From LD21 sp963715785 (GTDB lineage: Bacteria; Bacteroidota; Bacteroidia; Bacteroidales; VadinHA17): a DNA stretch of 64,000 nucleotides. Position 1 is the stretch's first letter; the number at the start of each line of letters is the position of its first letter. The stretch covers positions 3,100,001 to 3,164,000 of the forward strand of contig OY970276.1 in the NCBI GenBank assembly GCA_963715785.1, read 5' to 3'. Positions 53,492-62,158 of this stretch are shown in pieces. The translations under genes were made by a program, and so were the position numbers. The notes below the pieces were generated by a model that was given only the letters and a program-made list of their open reading frames with translations, was not told where the DNA came from and did no database searches.

Positions 53492-54436
53492 TCAGGGGAA
53501 AGTCAGTACTATTTTACCTCTCGTTTTGCCTGTTTCGATCAGCAGATGAGCAGACTGAATTGCCATATATTCGAATATGCGGGAAACTGTGGCTTTGACA
53601 ATACCGGCCTTCATAAGATCAGAAATTTCCTGCATATTCTGGCCATCCGACCAAACCCGGAATGTTTCACCGGTTAGACCTCTTGCAGCGGCTTTTTCTT
53701 TAACAGATTCCGCTGCACCCGATGGGATACTTATTATTTTACCTGTCTTTTTAAGAACATTAAGGGATCTGTCGATATAATCTCCTCCGATAGTATCCAG
53801 AACAAAATCTATATTTTTCACCACCTCTTCGAATCTCTGGTTTTCATAATCGATACACTCAGCTGCTCCCAGACCTAATACGAATTCGCTGTTTTTAGCT
53901 GAGGCAGTGCCAATAACGTAAGCTCCAAGGTATTTCGACATCTGTACTGCAAAATGACCGACACCACCGGCTGCCGCATGTATGAGGACTCTGTCTCCAT
54001 GATTTATTCCCGACTTTAACTTCACTATCTGCCATGCAGTCAAAGCAGCAAGGGTCGCGGCAGCAGCTTCTTCATGCGTAATATTTGAAGGCTTTAAAGC
54101 AAGGTGTGAATCAGGCGCCGCTACATATTCAGCGTAAGCCTTTCCGATTCCGGGAAAATTCACCATTCCAAATACTTCGTCTCCCGGACTGAAAGAAGTT
54201 ACCGATTTTCCGGTCCTGCTTACCGAACCTGAAATATCCCAGCCAAGTATCATAGGGCTGAATTCTTTCAGTCGTGAAGCAAGACCGTATCCCATTCGGG
54301 TTTTAATATCCACAGGGTTTATGCTGAAGGCTTTTACCTTTACCAGCACTTCATGGTCAGAAATTTCAGGAACTTCTATTTCCGAGTTAACCAGGTTTTC
54401 TACTCCTCCAAATCCTTTTAACACTATTGCCTTCAT
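53492..54436 (-). CDS. MDR-family NADP-dependent oxidoreductase (quinone-reductase-like)
   Basis: 314 residues of a zinc-independent medium-chain reductase: MKAIVLKGFGGVENLVNSEI, SINPVDIKTRMGYG, ILGWDISGSVSRTGKSVTSF, the dinucleotide motif VLIHAAAGGVGHFAVQMSKY and DFVLDTIGGDYIDRS. It probably reduces quinones or enones with NADPH. It is a single gene, divergent from the TetR-led efflux operon and within 200 bp of it; a shared response to toxic compounds is possible but inferred. Confidence 0.88.
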   Translation of the reverse strand: MKAIVLKGFGGVENLVNSEIEVPEISDHEVLVKVKAFSINPVDIKTRMGYGLASRLKEFSPMILGWDISGSVSRTGKSVTSFSPGDEVFGMVNFPGIGKAYAEYVAAPDSHLALKPSNITHEEAAAATLAALTAWQIVKLKSGINHGDRVLIHAAAGGVGHFAVQMSKYLGAYVIGTASAKNSEFVLGLGAAECIDYENQRFEEVVKNIDFVLDTIGGDYIDRSLNVLKKTGKIISIPSGAAESVKEKAAARGLTGETFRVWSDGQNMQEISDLMKAGIVKATVSRIFEYMAIQSAHLLIETGKTRGKIVLTFP

Positions 54437-54602
54437 CAGCTTCCGGTTTTTAATATATTATTGTTAACAACACAGATCACTGAATTAAGTTTGAAATTAA
54501 GGTGATATCTTATTAATCGGGTAGCTTTCTGAATTTCAATATCTATTATTATCAGGGTGTTAATAAATATCTTAAAAAACTATGGAAACTTTTTATCTAA
54601 TA

Positions 54603-54634
54603 TTTGTTTCCTTAGTTTATTTAGAATACTTTTG
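54603..54634 (+). promoter_or_regulatory. Possible promoter of the TetR/efflux operon
   Basis: TTTG (54603-54606) and TACTTTTG (54627-54634, TAnnTTTG) are 20 bp apart. The start site would fall at about 54638-54639, on or next to the ATG at 54639, implying a nearly leaderless transcript. This is an unusual arrangement; the match may be chance. Confidence 0.35.
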
Positions 54635-54638
54635 CGCC

Positions 54639-55265
54639 ATGCATGAAGAATTAAAGAATATACTGCTTAAGGTACGTGAGTTATACATGAAATATGGCAT
54701 CAAAAGTATAACGATGGATGATGTTGCAAGGGAGCTGGGTATTTCAAAAAAGACTCTTTATCAATATGTTAACGATAAGGACGACCTGGTTGGTAAGTTT
54801 ATCGATAATGAGATAGAAGTAAGAAAGGAAGAGATATGTAAATGTTTCAGGGCAGGCTCCAATGCAATTGAAGAGCTCTTCGAGATCTCTCTGTTCATGA
54901 ATAGGATGATGCGCAATCAGAACACAGCTACTGAGTACGATCTGAAAAAGTACTATCCGGTCCATTATCAGAAGACAATTAAAGCCAGGAGAGAAGGAAT
55001 TTTCAATTATATAATGCTAAATCTGCAGAAAGGAATAAACGAGGGCCTTTACCGGAAGGAATTGAACAAAGAGGTAATTGCAAAATTATATCTCTGGCGA
55101 TCGGAAAATATCCATTTTGATGAACTTTTTACAGTTGAAGAATTCACATCGGAAAAGCTGTTTGTTGAGCTGTTGACTTATCATATCCGGGGCATTGCCA
55201 CTGAAAAAGGTATTTCGGAGCTGGATAAAAAAATATCAGAATTGGAAACTGCTAATAATTTATAA
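54639..55265 (+). CDS. TetR/AcrR family transcriptional regulator
   Basis: 208 residues from the ATG at 54639 (MHEELKNILLKVRELYMKYG); a longer ATG at 54582 adds a non-conserved hydrophobic leader. The HTH is SITMDDVARELGISKKTLYQ, followed by YVNDKDDLVGKFID. The C-terminal ligand domain resembles regulators of Bacteroidota efflux operons. It is followed 16 bp later by tolC-like, MFP and RND genes, so it probably represses the operon until a drug or bile-like compound is sensed. Confidence 0.9.
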   Translation: MHEELKNILLKVRELYMKYGIKSITMDDVARELGISKKTLYQYVNDKDDLVGKFIDNEIEVRKEEICKCFRAGSNAIEELFEISLFMNRMMRNQNTATEYDLKKYYPVHYQKTIKARREGIFNYIMLNLQKGINEGLYRKELNKEVIAKLYLWRSENIHFDELFTVEEFTSEKLFVELLTYHIRGIATEKGISELDKKISELETANNL

Positions 55266-55281
55266 TATTAACCTAGAATTT

Positions 55282-56649
55282 ATGCGTAAATACCTATTAA
55301 TGTTTGTACTCCTGGGATTTTTTGCTGAAGGATTCGGACAGGATAAAAAAGACCTGCTAAAGCTCTCAATTTCGGAAGCCCAGGAATTTGCTGTTCAGAA
55401 TAACCGGACGGTTCAGTCTTCAAAAATTGATGTGCAGAGTGCAGAGAAAAAAATCTGGGAAAATCTGGCAACAGGTTTACCTCAGATAAATGCCACAGCA
55501 AGTTATATGCACCAGTTTGTGATACCTCAGATAAGCTTCGGACCCTACCTTGATGTAAATTCGCTTCCCAATGGGTTTATTACAAAAGCTGATGTACAAA
55601 ATGCATACATAAATGCTCCGCCTATAGCCCTGGGCGTTAAAAACAATACCACAATCGATCTGACATTATCGCAGCTTATATTCAGTGGCGAATATCTTGT
55701 TGGCCTGCAGGCTACCAAGGTTGTGAAGGAGATGACAGAGAAAAGCCTTACCAAGACTGAAGATCAGACCAAGGAGTCAGTTGCTGATACATATTTCCTG
55801 GTATTGGTACTTACTGAAAATGCAAGACTGCTGAATGCAAGCCTGGCTTCTGTTGATAAGACCTATCAGGAACTTGTTAAAATGAACGAGGAAGGCTTGA
55901 ATGAGGAAACTGATGTGGATCAGGTTAAGATTGTTAAATCAAATATTCAGACAATGATAACCTCTCTGCAATCGCAGAGGGAGATCTCGATGAAGCTGCT
56001 GAAGTTTCAGCTCGGATTGGATTTCGATCAGACAATCCAGTTGACTGACAGTCTTCCTGAAATCATTCGTGAGGGTAATGTTCTTTATCTGACTTCCCCC
56101 GTATTCGATGTAAATAACAGCGTTGATTATCAGCTTGTAAACGATCAGGAAAATATATCTGCTCTGATGTTAAAGCGCGAAAAATCGAAGTATCTTCCAA
56201 CCATCTCCGCTTTTTACCGTCATGAAGAACAAACTAACCAGCCTGCCTTTAATTTTTTAATTAAGGATGTGGTTGGAGCAAACCTGAGTTTACCGATTTT
56301 TACCTCAGGAATGCGCAATGCAAAAGTAAGTGAAGCTAAATTTGATCTGGCTAAGTCACAACTGGCAAAGGTTGATGCGGAACAGGGTTTAATAATGGAA
56401 TTTGAAACAGCCAGAAGCAATTATCAGACTGCTTTCAGTAATTTCAATACCAACAAGGAGAGTATGGATTTAAGTAAAACTGTCTATGATAAAACAGTGA
56501 TTAAGTACAAGGAAGGGGTATCCTCAAGTTTTGAGCTTACACAGAACCAGAACCAGTATCTTACTGCTGAATCGAACTATTATAGCTCAGTGCTCTCGCT
56601 TTTGAACGCCAAAGCCAAACTCGATCGTATTTTAAGCGTCAATAAATAG
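55282..56649 (+). CDS. TolC family outer-membrane efflux protein
   Basis: 455 residues from the ATG at 55282, which starts a signal peptide (MRKYLLMFVLLGFFAEGFGQ). The OEP helices are LSISEAQEFAVQNNRTVQSS, ESVADTYFLVLVLTENARL, MNEEGLNEETDVDQVKIVKS and KEGVSSSFELTQNQNQYL. It forms the outer-membrane channel of the tripartite pump encoded by the next two genes. An in-frame extension to 55195 overlaps the TetR gene and is not needed. Confidence 0.92.
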   Translation: MRKYLLMFVLLGFFAEGFGQDKKDLLKLSISEAQEFAVQNNRTVQSSKIDVQSAEKKIWENLATGLPQINATASYMHQFVIPQISFGPYLDVNSLPNGFITKADVQNAYINAPPIALGVKNNTTIDLTLSQLIFSGEYLVGLQATKVVKEMTEKSLTKTEDQTKESVADTYFLVLVLTENARLLNASLASVDKTYQELVKMNEEGLNEETDVDQVKIVKSNIQTMITSLQSQREISMKLLKFQLGLDFDQTIQLTDSLPEIIREGNVLYLTSPVFDVNNSVDYQLVNDQENISALMLKREKSKYLPTISAFYRHEEQTNQPAFNFLIKDVVGANLSLPIFTSGMRNAKVSEAKFDLAKSQLAKVDAEQGLIMEFETARSNYQTAFSNFNTNKESMDLSKTVYDKTVIKYKEGVSSSFELTQNQNQYLTAESNYYSSVLSLLNAKAKLDRILSVNK

Positions 56650-56693
56650 ATCTTCCAATTTATAAATCAGAACAAAAACAAATCAGATCAGAT

Positions 56694-57821
56694 ATGAAAA
56701 CCATTAAATTAAGTATAGCAGTTTCGGTAGCTTTATTTCTTATATTTTCCTGCAGTTCTAACAAGCAGGCTGAGCTCAATAAGCTAAAACAACAGCAGCT
56801 GGCGATAGCTGATAAGATAAAGACTCTGGAAACTGAATTAGGCACCGATCCAAAGGATTCACTTAATCCTGAAAAATTTAAATTTGTAGGTCTAAAGGAT
56901 GTGACCAGTAACCCCTTTGATCATTTCATAAGAGTTCAGGGTAAGCTCGATGGTGATGAAAATGCCGGTGTTTTTGCGGAAGCCCCAGGTACAATTACCT
57001 CAAAATTTGCAGATGTCGGAGATAAGGTTGTTAAAGGTCAGGTGCTGGCACAGATAGATGATCAGCAGTACCGTAGTCAGATGCAGGGTCTGGAGAGTCA
57101 GTATAAATTTGCATCCGATTTATATGATAAGCAGAAAAGACTATGGGATCAGAAGATTGGAAGTGAAGTTCAATACCTGCAATCAAAAACAAATAAAGAG
57201 TCTCTCGAGAAACAAATTGCAGCTCTGAGGCAGCAGGTTGACAAATTCAAGATCAAATCACCTATTTCAGGTACAATAGAAGAATGTAATATAAAGGTTG
57301 GCGGAGTAGTCTCTCCTGATCCGCGGCTGGCAGCTTACAGGGTCGTTGCATTTAAAAAGCTGAAGGTAAGTGCTGAAGTTTCTGAAGCTTACTCAGCAAA
57401 AGTAAAGATGGGCGACAATCTGGTTGTTCTTTTTCCCGACATAAAAAAACAGGTTGATACAAAAGTTGACTTTGTAAGCAGATATATTAACCCTGTCAAC
57501 AGGACTTTTATCATCGAAACCTCTCTTCCCGATGGCATCAATGATCTTAAAGCTAATATGATAGCTATTATTCAGATAAATGACTACCATGTGGAAAATG
57601 CAATTCAGGTACCGATAAATGTGATCCAGACCGACCAGGCCGGAAGCTATGTTTATGTAGTGCGCCCGAAGGATAAATACAACGCAGCTTTTAAACAGCC
57701 TGTGACACTTGGTATAAACTATAACGGAATTGCTGAAGTTCTGTCAGGTTTGTCAGTGGGTGATAAGGTTATTTCTGTCGGTTATCAGGAACTGGTGGAC
57801 GGTGAATATGTAAGATTTTAA
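56694..57821 (+). CDS. RND efflux periplasmic adaptor (MFP), lipoprotein
   Basis: 375 residues with a lipobox at VALFLIFSCSSNKQ (Cys about residue 20). Then a coiled coil (NKLKQQQLAIADKIKTLETE), a lipoyl-like pair (GTITSKFADVGDKVVKGQVL, FKIKSPISGTIEECNIKVGG), and beta-barrel and membrane-proximal domains (VIQTDQAGSYVYVVRPKDKY). It bridges the RND permease and the TolC channel. It is 44 bp after tolC and 44 bp before the permease gene. Confidence 0.92.
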   Translation: MKTIKLSIAVSVALFLIFSCSSNKQAELNKLKQQQLAIADKIKTLETELGTDPKDSLNPEKFKFVGLKDVTSNPFDHFIRVQGKLDGDENAGVFAEAPGTITSKFADVGDKVVKGQVLAQIDDQQYRSQMQGLESQYKFASDLYDKQKRLWDQKIGSEVQYLQSKTNKESLEKQIAALRQQVDKFKIKSPISGTIEECNIKVGGVVSPDPRLAAYRVVAFKKLKVSAEVSEAYSAKVKMGDNLVVLFPDIKKQVDTKVDFVSRYINPVNRTFIIETSLPDGINDLKANMIAIIQINDYHVENAIQVPINVIQTDQAGSYVYVVRPKDKYNAAFKQPVTLGINYNGIAEVLSGLSVGDKVISVGYQELVDGEYVRF

Positions 57822-57865
57822 CTACCATTCTGATCTTAAACTATCAGAAAATAAAAAATATTTTC

Positions 57866-60800
57866 ATGGAAAAAAAGTATAAAGAATTCTTCGCTACCAG
57901 CTGGGCAATCGACAATAAAATAAGTATTTATGTCCTGGTGTTCATTATAGCGGTTTTCGGTCTGATGAACTACTATACGATCCCGAAGGAACAGATCCCC
58001 GAAATTGTGATTCCTATGATAAATGTAAACACATTCTATCAGGGAACATCGCCAACCGACATGGAAAACCTGGTAACCCGTCCTTTGGAAAAGAATTTAA
58101 AATCGATGAACGGCGTTAAGAAGATCACGTCGCGTTCCATGCAGGATATGTCTGCAATTATTGTCGAGTTTAATACAGGCATTGAGATTAAAGATGCAAA
58201 GCAACGGGTAAAGGACGCTGTTGATAAGACAAAAAGAGACTTGCCAAACGATCCATTGTTCAGGGATCCTTCAATAAATGAAATAGATCTGTCGGAGATC
58301 CCTATTCAGTATATAAATCTGTCAGGTGATATACCGCTTGACAGGCTTAAGAAATATGCGGATGACATGCAGGACAGGATTGAAAGCCTCAAGGAGATTA
58401 CCCGAGTTGAAATCGGAGGTGCTCTCACACGTGAGATCCAGGTCGATGTTGATATGTATAAGATGCAGGCCGCCAGTCTGACATTCAGAGATCTCCAGCA
58501 GGCAATAAGCGCTAATAATATGACTACGTCGGGTGGCAATATCGATCTGCAGAATATGAGCCGCACCATCAGAGTCGTTGGGGAGGTTAAAAATATTGAC
58601 GAAATAAAAAATATAATTCTGAGCTCAGCAAGCGGAGCCCTGATTAAAGTGGGCGACATTGCGACTGTAAAGGATGGCTTTAAGCGGCCTGAAAATTTTG
58701 CCAGATATGATGGCAAAAATGTAGTCACACTTAACGTTATAAAGAAAAGCGGGCAGAATCTTCTGGATGCATCTGACAAGATCAAAGCTATCATTGCCGA
58801 TATGCAGAAAACCAAGCTTCCTGCAAACCTGATAGTTGAAGTTACCGGCGACCAGTCGCGGAATACCCGTAACACGGTAAATGAGCTCAATAATACTATA
58901 ATCCTCGGCTTTATATTTGTAACAATAGTGCTTATGTTCTTTATGGGTCTGGTAAATGCTCTTTTCGTGGCATTATCTGTTCCATTATCAATGGCGATAG
59001 CTTTTATATTTCTTCCCTTTATAGGCTTCACAATGAATATGCTTGTGATGTTCGCATTTATTTTTGCACTGGGAATTGTTGTTGACGATGCCATTGTAGT
59101 GATTGAGAACACCCACCGCATCCACAAGAAAACAAAAATGGATATAACCCATTCAGCAAAGTTTGCGGCCGGGGAAGTATTTGTTCCCATACTTTCGGGT
59201 ACTCTGACAACACTTGCCCCGTTCTTTCCTCTGGCATTCTGGCCCGGAGTAGTCGGAAGCTTTATGGTTTTCATTCCTGTGACTCTGATAATCACTCTTT
59301 TTGCTTCATTGATTGTCGCTTATATTTTTAACCCGGTATTTGCAGTCGATTTCATGAAGCTCGATGATGAGGAAGCGCCGGTAAATAAGCGAAAAGTGTA
59401 TCAAACTACTGCTATTATAGCCTTGGTTTCATTGCCATTCTATCTGTTTGGAGCCAGAGGGATTGGGAACCTGACCGTATTTATTGCGCTTTCATTCCTT
59501 GGCCATGAGCTGTTTGGCTATAAGATACTCGCAAGATTTCAGTCTCATTTTATTCCTGCGCTGATGAGAAAGTATGAGAAGACACTGGCCTGGGTACTTA
59601 AAGGCAGAAGACCTGCTTACATTCTTAGCGGAATGGTAGCTCTATTTGCATTTACAATATTTCTCGATAATATCGTGAAGCCCAAAGTGGTTTTCTTTCC
59701 CGATAATGAACCTAATACAATCAACACCTATATTAAGATGCCTATCGGCACCCAGATAGAAGTGACAGATTCAGTTTCCCGCATTGCAGAAAACAGGATC
59801 ATGAATGTCCTCGGAGAAAAGAATCCGATTGTTGAATCTGTTGTGACAAACGTTGCATTCCTTGCCTCAGACAATAATTTCGACAATTCAAGCACATCGT
59901 CAAACCTTGCCAAGATAGCCGTGAATTTTGTTGAATATAAAAACAGGCATGGTCAGAACACAAGTGTATATATGAACAAATTCAGGGACGCTCTGCAGGA
60001 CATTCCGGGTGCTGAAATAGTAGTAGACAAAATCAAGATGGGTCCCCCCACAGGAAAACCCATAAACATAGAAATCGCCGGTGAAGATTTGTCTCAGCTT
60101 GCCTATTCTGCTGATAAGTTCAAGCGATTTGTCGATTCTCTTCAGATACCCGGAATCGAAGAGTTAAAATCTGACTTTGCATCAACAAAACCTGAGCTTA
60201 TCATTATGCTTGACCGCGAACGTGCAAATACTGAAGGAATTTCAGCCGCAACAGTAGGAGATGCAATAAGAACGGGCGAGCTGGGAACAGAAGTATCAAA
60301 ATACCGTGAAGGTGAGGACCAGTATTCAATAATGCTTCGTTTTAAGGAAAGTCAACGCAAAGATCTCGAACAACTTCTGAACCTGACTATAACTTACCGT
60401 GATATGACTTCAGGGCTTATCCGCCAGATCCCTTTGTCGGTGGTTGCGCATGTGGAATATGTAAACAGTTTCGGACAGATCAACCGTTTGAATCTGAAGA
60501 GGGTGATCACATTGTCGTCAAATGTTCTTGACGGGTATAACGCAAATGTGATAAATGCCCAGCTACGGAAAGTGATACCACAGTTTGCGAAACCAATGGA
60601 CGTTGATATACGGCAAACCGGTGAGCAGGAAGATCAGGCTGAATCGATGACATTTTTATCGAAAGCAATGGTTCTCTGCCTGTTCCTTATCATGTTTATA
60701 TTGATAACCCAGTTCAATTCGATGTCAAAGGCTCTGATAATTGTTTCTGAGGTAATATTCAGCCTTATTGGAGTGCTTCTTGGTTATATGATTTTTGGAA

Positions 60801-61243
60801 TGACAATATCCATTATCATGACAGGTATGGGAATTGTAGCCCTGGCCGGAATTGTTGTGCGTAACGGAATACTCCTGGTAGAGTTCACGGATAAGCTTAA
60901 AGAACAAAAAGTTAAAACCAGGAAAGCTATAATTCAGGCAGGATTGACCCGTATCACACCGGTGGTGCTTACAGCAACTGCTACAATTCTTGGACTCATC
61001 CCTCTGGCAATAGGCATGAACATTAATTTCAGCACTTTGCTGAAGGATTTAAATCCCCATCTGCATTTCGGCGGTGATAATGTGATGTTCTTCGGGCCAT
61101 TATCGTGGACAATTATTTTTGGGCTGAGCTTTGCTACGTTCCTTACTTTGATTCTGATCCCGGTTATGTACTCTGTGATTTATACAAGGAATATCAGAAG
61201 GCAAAGACGAAAACTGGCAAAGGCAAGACTGGTTAAAAATTGA
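57866..61243 (+). CDS. RND efflux permease (HAE-1/AcrB-like)
   Basis: 1125 residues with two sets of six membrane helices and two large periplasmic loops. Key stretches are NVNTFYQGTSPTDMENLVTR, ALGIVVDDAIVVIENTHRIH (helix 4 with Asp-Asp of the proton relay), and VALAGIVVRNGILLVEFTD. It uses the proton gradient to pump hydrophobic compounds out through the MFP-TolC partners. The second half has a Bacteroidota-type extra segment (FLFGARGIGNLTVFIALSFL). The operon ends at a terminator at 61328. Confidence 0.93.
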   Translation: MEKKYKEFFATSWAIDNKISIYVLVFIIAVFGLMNYYTIPKEQIPEIVIPMINVNTFYQGTSPTDMENLVTRPLEKNLKSMNGVKKITSRSMQDMSAIIVEFNTGIEIKDAKQRVKDAVDKTKRDLPNDPLFRDPSINEIDLSEIPIQYINLSGDIPLDRLKKYADDMQDRIESLKEITRVEIGGALTREIQVDVDMYKMQAASLTFRDLQQAISANNMTTSGGNIDLQNMSRTIRVVGEVKNIDEIKNIILSSASGALIKVGDIATVKDGFKRPENFARYDGKNVVTLNVIKKSGQNLLDASDKIKAIIADMQKTKLPANLIVEVTGDQSRNTRNTVNELNNTIILGFIFVTIVLMFFMGLVNALFVALSVPLSMAIAFIFLPFIGFTMNMLVMFAFIFALGIVVDDAIVVIENTHRIHKKTKMDITHSAKFAAGEVFVPILSGTLTTLAPFFPLAFWPGVVGSFMVFIPVTLIITLFASLIVAYIFNPVFAVDFMKLDDEEAPVNKRKVYQTTAIIALVSLPFYLFGARGIGNLTVFIALSFLGHELFGYKILARFQSHFIPALMRKYEKTLAWVLKGRRPAYILSGMVALFAFTIFLDNIVKPKVVFFPDNEPNTINTYIKMPIGTQIEVTDSVSRIAENRIMNVLGEKNPIVESVVTNVAFLASDNNFDNSSTSSNLAKIAVNFVEYKNRHGQNTSVYMNKFRDALQDIPGAEIVVDKIKMGPPTGKPINIEIAGEDLSQLAYSADKFKRFVDSLQIPGIEELKSDFASTKPELIIMLDRERANTEGISAATVGDAIRTGELGTEVSKYREGEDQYSIMLRFKESQRKDLEQLLNLTITYRDMTSGLIRQIPLSVVAHVEYVNSFGQINRLNLKRVITLSSNVLDGYNANVINAQLRKVIPQFAKPMDVDIRQTGEQEDQAESMTFLSKAMVLCLFLIMFILITQFNSMSKALIIVSEVIFSLIGVLLGYMIFGMTISIIMTGMGIVALAGIVVRNGILLVEFTDKLKEQKVKTRKAIIQAGLTRITPVVLTATATILGLIPLAIGMNINFSTLLKDLNPHLHFGGDNVMFFGPLSWTIIFGLSFATFLTLILIPVMYSVIYTRNIRRQRRKLAKARLVKN

Positions 61244-61327
61244 AAGATAAGTGAATTTACATTTTTAAGTCCTTGTTAGAATAAACCATTTTGCATTTAA
61301 AAGGCTCAGAAAGAGCTAAATATGAAT

Positions 61328-61352
61328 AACCCCCGTCACAATGGGGGTTTTT
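61328..61352 (+). terminator. Terminator of the efflux operon
   Basis: AACCCCC (61328-61334) pairs with GGGGGTT (61343-61349) around an eight-base loop and is followed by T residues. Confidence 0.88.
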
Positions 61353-61524
61353 CATTTTAATAACACCACGCAACTGTACGGAAGTTAATATTAGTCTTGG
61401 AGAAGAACCAGTTCTTCGTGTATAAAGATCTGACCCTAAATTGTTAAACAATTAACATTTTTATCTGAACATTTCATTTACTTTTGATGTTAGATTAAAT
61501 GGTTTACCTTAATTGTTTATTACT

Positions 61525-62139
61525 ATGGCAACTAATGATAATTCATCTGAAGATCCACGTGTAACCAAAGCTCTTGAACATCTGAATTCTGTCCTCGTTA
61601 GCGGAGAAACCATTGAAGCATGGGCTATTCAGCGACGGTTATTTGCTCTCAGCAGGAGGCGCATTCTTATAGCTGCCACTTCAGGCAGGTTCATAAAAAT
61701 TGCAAGAGGTTTACTCGGAGGATTTGATATGAAAGATTTCAGGTGGCAGGACCTTGGCGATGCTAAGATCAAAGTAGGAATTTTTGGTGCAGATATTTTC
61801 ATGAAAGTATTAGGTTCTTCTGATCTGGCCATATCAGAGGGATCAGATCAGATCTTAGCTATCCCCGGATTAAGAAAGGAGCAGGCGGAACAGCTTTACA
61901 GATTTGCTCAGGCGCAGGATCAATCATGGAGGGAAAAGCGAAGGATCAGGGAACTGGAAGAATTGCGCGCAAAATCAGGCGGCGTAACCATAGGCACAAA
62001 CCAGGGAGGACAGCAGGCAGGAAATTTATCGGGAGATGCAAATACAAAATTACAGCAGGCAAAACAGATGCTTGACAGTAAACTGATTACCGATTCAGAA
62101 TACGAATCGATCAAAGCACGAATTATCAGCGGATTATAA
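61525..62139 (+). CDS. PH-domain protein with C-terminal SHOCT motif
   Basis: 204 residues. The first ~130 form a bacterial PH-like domain (ALSRRRILIAATSGRFIKIA, DMKDFRWQDLGDAKIKVGIF, SDQILAIPGLRKEQAEQLYR). A helical linker and a C-terminal SHOCT motif (LQQAKQMLDSKLITDSEYES, IKARIISGL) follow. No signal peptide. These proteins are thought to aid oligomerisation or membrane association; the function is unknown. The ATG at 61525 is preferred over upstream in-frame codons; TACTTTTG at 61479-61486 is a possible -7 box but no -33 partner is seen. Confidence 0.85.
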   Translation: MATNDNSSEDPRVTKALEHLNSVLVSGETIEAWAIQRRLFALSRRRILIAATSGRFIKIARGLLGGFDMKDFRWQDLGDAKIKVGIFGADIFMKVLGSSDLAISEGSDQILAIPGLRKEQAEQLYRFAQAQDQSWREKRRIRELEELRAKSGGVTIGTNQGGQQAGNLSGDANTKLQQAKQMLDSKLITDSEYESIKARIISGL

Positions 62140-62158
62140 AAATTCTTAATATTATTCT

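Noticed and set aside
58306..59295. A 329-codon minus-strand frame within the RND permease gene.
   Set aside because: It is antisense to a fully supported permease with all family motifs; the frame is low-complexity Ser/Ile/Thr typical of a shadow.
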